From positions 1 to 64,000 of the forward strand of contig JANPCX010000019.1 of NCBI GenBank assembly GCA_031431125.1: 64,000 nucleotides of DNA, read 5' to 3'. A model generated the notes under the pieces. That model made no database searches. It was not told the DNA's origin and saw nothing but the letters and a program-made list of their open reading frames with translations. The stretch comes from JANPCX01 sp031431125 (GTDB lineage: Bacteria; Pseudomonadota; Gammaproteobacteria; Burkholderiales; Burkholderiaceae_C). This document shows, piece after piece, positions 8,625 through 18,002 of the stretch. Both the position numbers and the translations under genes were made by a program. Within the stretch, counting starts at the first letter, position 1; each line of letters starts with the position of its first letter.

Positions 8625-9077
8625 ATGTCGTCGCTGCAACAGCCCCTTTTCCCCGCCGAAGACGCGCACGCGCCTGAAAAGGCCGCGCCGTCAGCTGCTG
8701 CACCTCCCGCGCAGCGTGAAGCCTTTTTGAGAGAACGCCTGCTGGCCAAACTGCAGGCTGCACAACACCACGAAGTGGTTACACAGGGCAGTGGCGTGTG
8801 GGACACCTCGTCGCCGGGCCTGAGTGTCCTGTCCTTGAAAACCACGGCTGACCACCGCACCCTGCGCATCGACATGGCTGCTGGCAGCGAATTCATCCGG
8901 CCCGACGAGGAGGCGCGGCATGAATGCTGGGTGCTGCACGGCGAACTGCGTTTGGGCGGCACCGTGTTGCGCGCAGGGGATTTTTTGGCCGCACCCAAAC
9001 AAGAGCCTGCAGCCTGTTGGTCGTCGGCCGGCGGAGCTCAGCTGCTGGTGATTGCCTGGTTGAATACCCCCGCATAA
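8625..9077 (+). CDS. Cupin domain protein (ChrR-cupin-like)
   Basis: 150 residues with an alanine/proline-rich N-terminus and a C-terminal single cupin barrel (about 65-148). Visible are the metal-site-like segment DEEARHECWVLHGELRLGG and the second turn VLRAGDFLAAPKQE, which resemble the ChrR-type cupins that bind zinc or sense oxidised molecules. The ATG at 8625 is chosen because the longer frame runs into the repeat sequence at 8446-8610. Enzymatic or sensing role unknown. Confidence 0.7.
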   Translation: MSSLQQPLFPAEDAHAPEKAAPSAAAPPAQREAFLRERLLAKLQAAQHHEVVTQGSGVWDTSSPGLSVLSLKTTADHRTLRIDMAAGSEFIRPDEEARHECWVLHGELRLGGTVLRAGDFLAAPKQEPAACWSSAGGAQLLVIAWLNTPA

Positions 9078-9198
9078 GCGCATTCGCGGGGCTTTCACAA
9101 AGTATTCTCATCCACTGCATGGCTGCATCACACGGGCCATGCACACTGGCGTGGCCGATAGACTCACGCCGAACCACTCCCTCTTGCCCAGGTCGCCA

Positions 9199-12100
9199 AT
9201 GAACACACGCACCATATTCAGCCAAGCCTCCGTTGCCATCTTGTCGTCGCTGTTCTTGCTGACGGCCTGCGGCCCTAAGACCGACGGCGAAGCGTCCGGC
9301 AGCAACCGAGCCGAGGTCGGAAGTGCCACGGCCTTCTCCCTCGCCGACTGCAAAGCCCGCTTGCTGGACGGCTCTCCCGCCGTGGCCTTGATGTTCACGC
9401 AACCCTTGGCGCGCTCGCAAGACTGGGGCAAATTGCTGCAAGCCAAAGAAGGCGACAAACTGGTGAGCAACCGCTGGGTGCTCTCAGACAACCCGCGTGT
9501 GCTGATGCTGGCCAATGCCACCCCCGACAGCGAGTACCACGTGCAACTTTCGGCCGATGTGGCCAGCAGCGGTGGTCAAAAACTGGCCACAGCGCAAAAC
9601 TGCGTGGTCAAAGCCGAGGCCATGCCCGAGTCCTTCTACTTCGCCAGCAAAGGCGTGGTGCTGCCCGCGGGACAAAACGGCGGCCTGCCGGTGGTCACGG
9701 TGAACACACCCGAAGTGGACATGCAGTTCTTGCGCATCAACGCCGATGCACTCCCGCGTTTCTTAGAGCAGGTGGGTGGGCGGCGCGAACCTCGCGCAGA
9801 CAACACAGAGGGCGAGTACGAGGGCGACTACTACGACGACAACCAGCGCAAACTCAAAGGCACCATCTCCGGCTACCAGTTGGATGCCTTGCGTGAGATG
9901 GCCACCAGTGTCTACCTCGGCCGCTTTGCCACCGACGAGCGCAAGAACCGCCGCAATGTGAGCTTTTTGCCGGTCGAAAAAATCAAAGAACTGCAAGAGC
10001 CCGGTGTTTATGTGGCGGTGATGAACCCGCCGGGGCGTTTTGGTTGGGACTTCCAAGTCACCTACTTTTACGTGACCGACATTGGACTGCATGTCCGCCG
10101 CCATGCGGCGCAGACCGATGTGTTCACCACCTCGTTAAAAAAAGGCGAAGCGCTGCGCAGCATTGAAGTCAGCCTGATCGACGAGGCTGGCAAAGTACTG
10201 GCCCAAGCAAAAACCAATGACAACGGTCATGCGGTGTTCGCGGGCAGCACCGACAAAGCCCGAGCGCTGCTCGCGCGGCGCGGCAAGGAAATCTCGGTCA
10301 TTGCACTGCGTGATCCGGCACTGGATTTGTCAGAGTTTGATCTTGGTGGTCACCCCTCACGCAACCTCAAACTTTTCGTCTACGCGGGCCGCGACCTGTA
10401 CCGCCCCGGTGAAAACTTCACCGTGTCTGTCCTAGCACGTGATGCCGATGGCAAACCCCTGCAAGGCAGCAGTCCCGCTGCGCCACTGACCCTGGTGCTG
10501 AAGAAACCCGATGGCAGCCAGGCCAGCACCCAACTCCTGCGTCCTCATGAAAAAAGCAATGGCTACTTTCAAGCCAACCTGACCTTGCCCGCCAATGCAC
10601 CCACGGGCCGCTGGTTGTTGGAAGCCAAAACCGACCCCGGTGCCAAACGTGCCGACGCGCAATGGGCGTTTTCTGTTGAGGAGTTTTTGCCCGAGAGGAT
10701 GAAGGTGTTGCTCACCGCGCCCGAAGTGGCGCTGCAAGGCAAAGCGCCCCTGGCGGTGAATGTGCAAGGCGACTACCTCTACGGTGCGCCCGCCTCCGGC
10801 AACCGTTTGCTGGGCAGCCTCACCACCGAGCGCCAACGTTTCCCTGTCGCCAAAAACTGGCCGGGTTTTATTTTTGGTGACATGGCGGACGACAACAGCC
10901 GCAAACGCCAAGACCTGAACGAAGAGGCCTTGGACGACGCGGGCAAAGCCACCGTGAGCATTCCCGTTGATTTGGCGGAACGCAACTCTCCCATGACGGT
11001 GCGTGCCAGTTTCAGCCTGCTGGAAACCGGCGGTCGCCCGGTGGTGCGTTCCATCGAACGCACCTGGTGGCCTGTGCCCGAGATGGTGGGCGTGCGCCCC
11101 CTCTTCGACCGCGACGTGGCGCAGGAAGGTGGCCTCGCCGAGTTTGAGCTGACCCGCGTCAATGCCCAGGGCCAGTTCAGTGCAGGCAAAGACATCAGCG
11201 TGCGTTTGCTGCGCGAAGAACGCCAGTGGTACTGGCGTTATGACGATGGCCGTGGCTGGAACAGCGGCTACAACGAACAAGAAGAGTTGATCGAAGCACG
11301 CACCGTGGCGCTCACCGCACGCAGCAAACTCAGCCTGCCGGTGAAGTGGGGCCGCTACCGCTTGGAACTGACGGACCCACAAACCAAACACACCAGCCGC
11401 TACCGCTTTTACGCCGGCTGGGGTGCACAAGACGCCGACGACGTGGGCAACAGCCCCGACCGTGTGCAACTCAAATTGGAGGGGGCGCCGTTCAAGGGCG
11501 GCGACAAAGCCAAACTCACCATCACCCCACCGCATGACGGCGAAGCCTTGCTGACCGTCGAAGGCGACCGTGTGCTGTATCAAAAACGCTTGAACGTGCG
11601 CACCGGTGGCACCGTGGTGGAGTTGCCGGTCGACGCCGCCTGGCAACGCCACGACCTGTATGTGAGTGTCGTGGCCTTCCGCCCGGGCAGCCAGGGCGAC
11701 CGCGTCACCCCCGCCCGTGCTTTGGGTTTGGTGCACCTGCCCTTGGCACGTGAAGACCGCAAACTCAAACTCGCCCTGACCGCGCCCGCCAAAGCGCTGC
11801 CCGAACAAAACGTGCCGGTGAAAGTCAAACTGTTGGATGCAGCAGGCAAACCCCTGGCCGCCAGCAGCAAGGCAATCGTCACGGTGTCGGCGGTGGACGT
11901 GGGCATCCTCAACATCACCAACTACCCGACACCCAGCCCCACTGACTTTTTCTTCGGCAAACACCGCTACGGCGCCGACTTGCTCGACCACTACGGCAAG
12001 CTGATTGAAGCCATGGAAGGCAATATGGCGAAACAACGTTTCGGCGGCGATGCCGGCATGCGCGACACACAAAGCCTGCCGCGTAAGGTTCGTTTGGTCG

Positions 12101-14244
12101 ACTTGTTCAGCGGCCCCGTCAGCTTGGATGCCAACGGCGAAGCCACCATCCCGCTGCTGCTGCCCGACTTCAATGGCACCCTGCGTTTGATGGCCGTGGC
12201 CAGCACCGACACCAGCTACGCCAGCACACAAGCCGAGATGCAGGTGGCTGCGCCCTTGGTGGCCGAGTTGTCCATGCCGCGTTTCATATCCCCAGGCGAC
12301 AGCGCCACCATCGCCCTGGATGTGACCAACCTCTCCGGCAGTGCACAAACCGTCAGCGTGAAGATAGAGGCTGAGTCACCTCTGAAAATCACAGGTTCTC
12401 CAGCCCCCGTGAAACTCGCCGACAAAGAACGTACCGTGCTGCGTTTCCAAGCCCAGGCCTTGGATGCGGAGGGCTTGGCACCCATCAAACTCGTCGTCTC
12501 GGCTGGCGCGTTGAAGGTGGTGCGCACAGCCGCCTTGCAAGTACAGCCCGCCACGCCCCAGGTTCGCGAAGTGCGCCGCGTGCGCATAGAGCCAGGGGCC
12601 AGCTACAAATTGGATCCCCTCTTGGCCGACGGCCTGTGGGCCGGCTCCAGCACGGTCGAGGTGAGTGTTTCCAACAAGCCACCCATTGACGTGCGCAATG
12701 TGGTGCAAGGCCTCTTGATGTACCCCTACGGTTGCTTGGAGCAAACCACGAGCAGCGCCTACCCCTTGGTCTTCATTGATGAAGCCGGGGCCAAGGCCTA
12801 CAAAATGACGCCGCTGTCGCGCGAGGAACGCGCGAAACGGCTGGATGTGGCCTTTGGCCGCTTGGCCGGCATGCAGCAGCAAAACGGCGGTTTCGGCTTG
12901 TGGGCGGCCAACAGCCCCTACGAAGCCTGGCTGAGCAGCTATGTCACAGGCTTTTTGCAAGATGCCAAAGACGCCGGTTTTGCGGTACCCGAGACGCTGC
13001 ACCAACGCGCCATGGCTTCGCTGCTGGATCAGTTCCAGAAAGCACCGGGCTACCAAAGCCAACCACCCAAAGAACCGCGCCGCGATGCGAACGGCCGACT
13101 CAGCGACTACCGTGAGATCGAGTCCATCCGCATGGCCCACCAGCGTTTTGCCGAAGGCGCGCATGCGGGTTACATCCTGGCCCGCGAACAGAAAGCACCT
13201 TTGGCCACGCTGCGGGTATTGCACGACACCTACCGCCAAAACGCACGCTCGCCGCTGGCTTTGATCCACCTCAGCCTCGCCCTCAAATTGATGGGGGACG
13301 AAGCGCGAAGCCAAGTCGCTTTGGACGACGCGATGAAACTGCCCTGGGGCATACAGCCCGCCGTTGTCGACAACAGTTACTGGGGCGAGTGGCTTGGGGA
13401 CTACGGCTCGCGCATCCGCGATCAAGCCTTGGCTTATGCGCTGATGCACCGCCACCAAGTCAGCCACACCAGGCGCGAGAACTTGATGATCGACTTGGCG
13501 AATGACTTCAACAACCGCCAATACTTCTCGACTCAAGAGCGGTTGGCGCTTTTCCTGGCAGCGCGCGCCGCGGGTGGAAATGCCGGAGGCGGCAATGAAC
13601 AAGCTTGGCGTGCCATGTTGACCACCGCGGACAAAGCCGAACCTCTGAGTAGCAAAGAGACCGAACAACGTTCTGTGTCTGTGGCCGCGCTCAAACGGGG
13701 CGTCAGCCTCAGCAACCAAAGCGAGAACGCCTTGTTTGTGGAAGTGGCGGTTCAAGGTTACCCCGTGAAACCTCTGGCCGCCAAAGACGATCGCATCAAC
13801 ATCGAACGCACTTGGTGGACGGTGAACGGCGACTCCGTTTCCAAACGCCAGTTTGAAACCGGCGAAATGCTCATCGTGCGTCTGCGTGTCAACAGCAAAC
13901 AGCGCATCAAAGACGGCCTCATCGTGGACCGCATTCCCGCCGGCATGGAGATAGAAAACCTCAACCTGAGCCAAGGTGTGCAAGCCAGCGAGTTCACCGT
14001 GGAAAAGGCCAATGTCGCGCAAGCAATGGAAGACAAACGCATCCACCACCGCGAGTTCCGCGACGACCGCTTCGTGGTCGCCGCCGACTTCGATGGCAAC
14101 AAACTCGACGTTTTCTACGTGCTGCGCGTCGTCACACCCGGCAAGTTCGTGGTGCCGGCACCGTTTGCGGAGGACATGTACAGACCGGAGCTGCGCGGTG
14201 TGGGCAAGGGGGAGGCGGACGTCACGGTGGTGAGTCCGCGCTAG
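9199..14244 (+). CDS. Alpha-2-macroglobulin family lipoprotein (YfhM type)
   Basis: 1681-residue bacterial alpha-2-macroglobulin, a periplasmic protease trap thought to protect a cell whose envelope is breached. The start at 9199 gives a lipoprotein signal with lipobox LTAC, so the protein is probably membrane anchored. MG2-type domains fill the first half. The thioester motif GCLEQT is intact with Cys at about residue 1179, so covalent trapping is possible. A TED-like helical region and C-terminal receptor-binding-like domain follow. The next gene is pbpC; in E. coli and many other bacteria this pair is co-transcribed and PBP1C is thought to repair cell wall where the trap acts. Here a 561-bp palindromic element separates them. 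Confidence 0.94.
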   Translation: MNTRTIFSQASVAILSSLFLLTACGPKTDGEASGSNRAEVGSATAFSLADCKARLLDGSPAVALMFTQPLARSQDWGKLLQAKEGDKLVSNRWVLSDNPRVLMLANATPDSEYHVQLSADVASSGGQKLATAQNCVVKAEAMPESFYFASKGVVLPAGQNGGLPVVTVNTPEVDMQFLRINADALPRFLEQVGGRREPRADNTEGEYEGDYYDDNQRKLKGTISGYQLDALREMATSVYLGRFATDERKNRRNVSFLPVEKIKELQEPGVYVAVMNPPGRFGWDFQVTYFYVTDIGLHVRRHAAQTDVFTTSLKKGEALRSIEVSLIDEAGKVLAQAKTNDNGHAVFAGSTDKARALLARRGKEISVIALRDPALDLSEFDLGGHPSRNLKLFVYAGRDLYRPGENFTVSVLARDADGKPLQGSSPAAPLTLVLKKPDGSQASTQLLRPHEKSNGYFQANLTLPANAPTGRWLLEAKTDPGAKRADAQWAFSVEEFLPERMKVLLTAPEVALQGKAPLAVNVQGDYLYGAPASGNRLLGSLTTERQRFPVAKNWPGFIFGDMADDNSRKRQDLNEEALDDAGKATVSIPVDLAERNSPMTVRASFSLLETGGRPVVRSIERTWWPVPEMVGVRPLFDRDVAQEGGLAEFELTRVNAQGQFSAGKDISVRLLREERQWYWRYDDGRGWNSGYNEQEELIEARTVALTARSKLSLPVKWGRYRLELTDPQTKHTSRYRFYAGWGAQDADDVGNSPDRVQLKLEGAPFKGGDKAKLTITPPHDGEALLTVEGDRVLYQKRLNVRTGGTVVELPVDAAWQRHDLYVSVVAFRPGSQGDRVTPARALGLVHLPLAREDRKLKLALTAPAKALPEQNVPVKVKLLDAAGKPLAASSKAIVTVSAVDVGILNITNYPTPSPTDFFFGKHRYGADLLDHYGKLIEAMEGNMAKQRFGGDAGMRDTQSLPRKVRLVDLFSGPVSLDANGEATIPLLLPDFNGTLRLMAVASTDTSYASTQAEMQVAAPLVAELSMPRFISPGDSATIALDVTNLSGSAQTVSVKIEAESPLKITGSPAPVKLADKERTVLRFQAQALDAEGLAPIKLVVSAGALKVVRTAALQVQPATPQVREVRRVRIEPGASYKLDPLLADGLWAGSSTVEVSVSNKPPIDVRNVVQGLLMYPYGCLEQTTSSAYPLVFIDEAGAKAYKMTPLSREERAKRLDVAFGRLAGMQQQNGGFGLWAANSPYEAWLSSYVTGFLQDAKDAGFAVPETLHQRAMASLLDQFQKAPGYQSQPPKEPRRDANGRLSDYREIESIRMAHQRFAEGAHAGYILAREQKAPLATLRVLHDTYRQNARSPLALIHLSLALKLMGDEARSQVALDDAMKLPWGIQPAVVDNSYWGEWLGDYGSRIRDQALAYALMHRHQVSHTRRENLMIDLANDFNNRQYFSTQERLALFLAARAAGGNAGGGNEQAWRAMLTTADKAEPLSSKETEQRSVSVAALKRGVSLSNQSENALFVEVAVQGYPVKPLAAKDDRINIERTWWTVNGDSVSKRQFETGEMLIVRLRVNSKQRIKDGLIVDRIPAGMEIENLNLSQGVQASEFTVEKANVAQAMEDKRIHHREFRDDRFVVAADFDGNKLDVFYVLRVVTPGKFVVPAPFAEDMYRPELRGVGKGEADVTVVSPR

Positions 14245-14279
14245 GGGTCTTTCATGAGCCTGGCTTCACCGTCATTCGG

Positions 14280-14840
14280 TAGACCGCGTCGGGACGTCGG
14301 CCCGACAGCCGAGTCACTTTCTCTTGCTTGCCCAAGAGAAAGTAACCAAAGAGAAGGGCACCCCGATTCCGGCGGTCCCGGAGTACCGGGACTGCTCTGC
14401 GCTGCTCGGTCAAGACGGGAAGTTCAGAAACTCGCCCTGCGGGCTCAGACATCTGAACTTCTTGATCCGTCTTGCCCTGCGCTGCTCGACGCCTCCCACG
14501 GGGACCCCACGAGCGAACACCAGCGAACGGCTCGTTTGGCTGCGCCAAACATCGCGGTGTTCTCGCCCCTGCCAATCTGGGCGATGCGCAGCGAGCCAAG
14601 TGGTATTGGGTTTTCGGGGCCCTTGAGACGAGCTGAGCAGCGCAGCGGGAGGCGGATAAAGAAGCGCAGTTGTTTGAGCCCGCAGGGCGAGTTCTGCGCT
14701 TCCCGCCTCCCGCGAGCAGCGCAAGGCAGCCCCGGTACCCCGGGGCCGAGGAACCGGGGTCGCCTTTCTTTTGGTGACTTTTCTTTGGCGAAGCAAAGAA
14801 AAGTTACTCGGCTGTCGGGCCGACGTCCCGACGCGGTCTA
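14280..14840. repeat. Long palindromic (snap-back) intergenic element, copy 1
   Basis: The ends are a perfect 35-bp inverted repeat (14280-14314 and 14806-14840, outer bases TAGACCGCGTCGGGACGTCG). Inside each end is a small hairpin of the type ACTTTCTNTTG/CAANAGAAAGT, then further nested hairpins such as GAAGTTCAGA with TCTGAACTTC and GAAGCGCAG with CTGCGCTTC. It contains short open frames on both strands but none with protein character. The right half matches copy 2 at 27287-27840 nearly base for base in reverse orientation. Function unknown: it may be a mobile palindromic unit or a structured RNA. Confidence 0.75.
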
Positions 14841-14876
14841 TCAACAGCAGCCCGTGACAAACAACGAGGTCAAACC

Positions 14877-17288
14877 ATGACCTCAAGACTCAAACACATC
14901 GCACTGGCCATCACAGGCGTGCTCGCCATTGCCGTCGCCCTCGACTGGGCCTACCCCCTTCCCCCCGAAGCCCGGCCGCAGGCCACCACCCCCGCCGCCT
15001 TGGTGGTCTTGGCCCAAGACGGCACCCCCCTGCGCACCTGGCCCGGCGCAGACGGCGCACTGCGCCAGCCCATCACCTTGGCGGAGGTATCGCCCCACTA
15101 CCTGCAAGCCCTGCTCACCTACGAAGACCGTTGGTTTCGTTGGCACCCCGGCGTGAATCCCTTGGCCTTGGCGCGTGCCGCTTGGCAGTGGGCCAGCGAA
15201 GGCCGTGTGGTGTCGGGTGGCTCGACGCTGACGATGCAGGTCGCGCGCGTGCTGGATCCGCCTGCGCCGTCGCGCAGCGTGTTCACCAAGGCCAAACAAA
15301 TGGCTCGTGCCGTTCAACTCGAAATGCACTTGAGCAAAGACGAAATCCTGACCCTCTACCTCAACCACGCCCCGATGGGTGGCCAAGTCGAGGGTGTGGA
15401 GATGGCCAGCCGTGCTTACCTGGGCAAGTCGGCGCGTGATTTGAGCCCAGCCGAAGCCGCCCTCCTGGTGGCCTTGCCGCAAACCCCCTCGCGCCTGCGC
15501 CCCGATCGCGCACCCGGTGCCGCACAAATCGCCCGTGACAAAGTGCTGACACGCATGCAGACGCTTGGCGTCTGGGATGAAACCTTGGTCACGGACGCCA
15601 AATTGGAGCGCGTTTTCGCGCCGCCGTTAAAGGCCCGCTGGCTGGCGCCACTGGCAGCGCAGCGGCTCAAGAGCGAACGGTTCAACCAACAACGCCGTCA
15701 TTCCCGCTTGGATTCACACCCACGAGGGAATGACGGTGCACGAGGCAGCACCGCAACCGTACTGCGCTCCACCCTCGACCCCGCCGTGCAAACCCGCTTA
15801 GAGCAAATTCTGCTCGACCGCCTGCCGCGCCTGCCCGATGCAGTCTCCATCGCCGCCCTCGTGGTGGACAACGAGACCCTCGCTGTGCGCGGCTACGCCG
15901 GATCGGCTGATTTTTCCGACACCGCCCGAGCAGCCCATGTGGACATGGTGCAGGCCGTGCGCTCGCCGGGTTCGACGCTCAAGCCGTTTTTGTACGCGAT
16001 GGCGCTTGACGACGGTTTGATTCACTCCGAGAGCTTGCTCATCGACGCGCCGCAGAACTTTGGTGGTTACGCCCCCGGCAACTTTCAAGCAGCCTTCACT
16101 GGGCCTGTGAGTGTGAGCGAGGCGTTGCAACGCTCTCTCAATGTGCCCGCTGTGGATTTGTTGGAGCGACTGGGCCCTGCCCGCTTCAGCGCCCACCTGC
16201 GCAATGCCGGTCTCAAGCTTCGTTTGCCACAAGGCGCCGGCCCGAATTTGAGTTTGATCCTTGGTGGTGGTGGCACCACGCTGGAAGAACTGGTGGGTGC
16301 CTACACTGCCTTGGCCCGTAACGGGGTGGCGGGCAAACCACGCCTCACACCGGATGCACCGTTGATTGAAACCCGGTTGATGAGCGAAGGCGCGGCCTTC
16401 ATCGTACGAGAAGTTTTGGAGAACGGTGGTCGGCCTGATGCCCCTTTTCGCGAAACCAATACCCGCGTCGCCTGGAAAACCGGCACCAGCTTTGGTTTTC
16501 GTGATGCCTGGGCCATCGGTGTGACCGACCGCTACACGGTCGGTGTGTGGGTGGGCCGCCCTGACGGCACACCCAACCCCGGTTACTTTGGCGCCAACAC
16601 TGCGGCCCCCCTGGTGAAAGACGTGCTCGCTGCATTGGCTGCCACACAAGCCACCACCACCAAGCCGCGCCACCAACCGCCCGAGGTCACGGCACAAGAG
16701 ATTTGCTGGCCCTTGGGCTTGGCGGCTTCACAAACAGCAGCGGCGCACTGCCGCGAGCGTCGCAGCGCCTGGCTGCTCAACCACACTGCTCCGCCCACCT
16801 TGCCCGACCGCGTGCGACCCGGCAGTTTGGTAGAAACCGCTTGGATCACGGCCGACAAAACCCCGAAGCAGGTGCGGGCCGGTTGCATCAGCGACACGCC
16901 GCTGCAGGCCCTCACCTATGCACGCTGGCCCGCCTTGCTGGAGCCTTGGGTGGAGGGCGATTGGCGCAGCGAGGCGGAACGCCTGCCACTGGCCAGCACC
17001 TGCAAGCCCCGCAGCCAGCCACTGAGCGCCCAGCGCAGCCTGCGCATCACCGGCATCGAGCCCGGCAGTGTTTTGCAAGCCAGCCCAGGTCGAGGCGATG
17101 TGACCGTGCAAGTGCGAGCGATTGGAAGCAAAGAGGCCGTCACCTGGTTGCTCAACGGCCACACCGTCGGAAGCAGTGACGCTGGCCAACCAAGTTTGAA
17201 ACTCAAGCTGACCGCCACCGGACCGCAGGCATTGACGGCCTTGGATGCGCAGGGACGTTATGAACGGGTGGAGTTCCGGGTGCAGTGA
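14877..17288 (+). CDS. pbpC: Penicillin-binding protein 1C
   Basis: 803-residue bifunctional peptidoglycan synthase. It has an N-terminal membrane anchor (residues 6-24), a GT51 glycosyltransferase domain with EDRWFRWHPGVNP and GGSTLTMQVAR, and a transpeptidase domain with STLK (Ser about 366), SLN (about 420) and KTGTS (about 534). The C-terminal PBP1C-specific domain follows. All catalytic motifs are intact. Between the two catalytic domains, about residues 274-287, a REP-like palindrome is translated in frame. The gene follows the alpha-2-macroglobulin gene and probably shares its envelope-defence role. Confidence 0.95.
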   Translation: MTSRLKHIALAITGVLAIAVALDWAYPLPPEARPQATTPAALVVLAQDGTPLRTWPGADGALRQPITLAEVSPHYLQALLTYEDRWFRWHPGVNPLALARAAWQWASEGRVVSGGSTLTMQVARVLDPPAPSRSVFTKAKQMARAVQLEMHLSKDEILTLYLNHAPMGGQVEGVEMASRAYLGKSARDLSPAEAALLVALPQTPSRLRPDRAPGAAQIARDKVLTRMQTLGVWDETLVTDAKLERVFAPPLKARWLAPLAAQRLKSERFNQQRRHSRLDSHPRGNDGARGSTATVLRSTLDPAVQTRLEQILLDRLPRLPDAVSIAALVVDNETLAVRGYAGSADFSDTARAAHVDMVQAVRSPGSTLKPFLYAMALDDGLIHSESLLIDAPQNFGGYAPGNFQAAFTGPVSVSEALQRSLNVPAVDLLERLGPARFSAHLRNAGLKLRLPQGAGPNLSLILGGGGTTLEELVGAYTALARNGVAGKPRLTPDAPLIETRLMSEGAAFIVREVLENGGRPDAPFRETNTRVAWKTGTSFGFRDAWAIGVTDRYTVGVWVGRPDGTPNPGYFGANTAAPLVKDVLAALAATQATTTKPRHQPPEVTAQEICWPLGLAASQTAAAHCRERRSAWLLNHTAPPTLPDRVRPGSLVETAWITADKTPKQVRAGCISDTPLQALTYARWPALLEPWVEGDWRSEAERLPLASTCKPRSQPLSAQRSLRITGIEPGSVLQASPGRGDVTVQVRAIGSKEAVTWLLNGHTVGSSDAGQPSLKLKLTATGPQALTALDAQGRYERVEFRVQ
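15695..15736. repeat. REP-like palindrome inside the pbpC coding sequence
   Basis: CCGTCATTCCC at 15695-15705 and GGGAATGACGG at 15726-15736 form perfect 11-bp arms. The same GTCATTCCCGC/GGGAATGAC arms occur in intergenic REP-like elements at 39301-39397 and 61081-61180. Here the unit is read in frame and encodes RHSRLDSHPRGNDG, in the linker between the glycosyltransferase and transpeptidase domains of PBP1C. Confidence 0.75.
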
Positions 17289-17305
17289 GCCGCCCGGTTC
17301 AGAGT

Positions 17306-17950
17306 TCAATCGAACTGCAAACCCAAACGCCCCATTTCCACAATGGCCTGAACACGCGAGGTGACATTCAGCGCCTGCAGGATGGGTTTGACATGGGACT
17401 TGATGGTGGATTCGGCCACGCCCAGGTCACGGGCGATCACCTTGTTCGGTTTGCCCAACAAGATCAGCTTGAACACTTGCTTTTGCCTGTCCGTCAGTGG
17501 CAGCTCGGTCAATTTTTGATGGGTTGAACTGCGATTGGACGCCGGTGCGTCAGAGGGATCAAGTGCGGTGGCAGGCAAATAAATGCGGTTGGAAACCACA
17601 GCCGTTAAAGCCTCCTCCAGGGCAGACATGGAGGCTGTCTTGGGTATGAAACCCATGGCCCCGTGGTAAAGCGCGTCCAGCACTGTTTGTTTGTCGGAAA
17701 GGCCAGACACCACCACCACGGGCAAGCTGTCGTGTGCTTGTTTGAAAGCAATCAGTGCGTCCAAACCGGACACCCCAGGCAGTCCCAGATCAAAAAAAAC
17801 CATGTCCAAACTCGGCAACGATTGGGCCAGCGCGATCGCAGAGGGCAAGTCGCCCGCTTCGAACGTCTGAACCGAGGGTGCCAGTCGTTGTAACAACAGC
17901 TGCATTCCCTGTCGGAACAAAACATGGTCGTCGACGAGTAAAACTTTCAT
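17306..17950 (-). CDS. LuxR/NarL-type response regulator
   Basis: 214-residue two-component response regulator. The receiver domain begins MKVLLVDDHVLFRQGM and has the phosphoacceptor Asp in VFFDLGLPG, the conserved Ser/Thr in VVVVSGLSD and Lys in IPKTAS. The C-terminal LuxR helix-turn-helix reads LTDRQKQVFKLILLGKPNKVIARDLGVAESTIKSHV. The ATG at 17950 is the natural start; a longer frame adds 39 unrelated residues. It lies downstream of the hybrid histidine kinase on the same strand with a 52-bp gap, so the two are probably partners. Target genes are unknown. Confidence 0.92.
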   Translation of the reverse strand: MKVLLVDDHVLFRQGMQLLLQRLAPSVQTFEAGDLPSAIALAQSLPSLDMVFFDLGLPGVSGLDALIAFKQAHDSLPVVVVSGLSDKQTVLDALYHGAMGFIPKTASMSALEEALTAVVSNRIYLPATALDPSDAPASNRSSTHQKLTELPLTDRQKQVFKLILLGKPNKVIARDLGVAESTIKSHVKPILQALNVTSRVQAIVEMGRLGLQFD

Positions 17951-18002
17951 GCTGTCTCTTTCATTCAATCGGTGACGACTCAGTTCAAATGGTAGCTTGC
18001 CA

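Noticed and set aside
14254..14880. Open frames of 100-208 codons on both strands in the gap before pbpC
   Set aside because: They lie wholly in the palindromic element, contain no domain, and equivalent frames recur in its inverted copy at 27287-27840; they are by-products of GC-rich inverted repeats.
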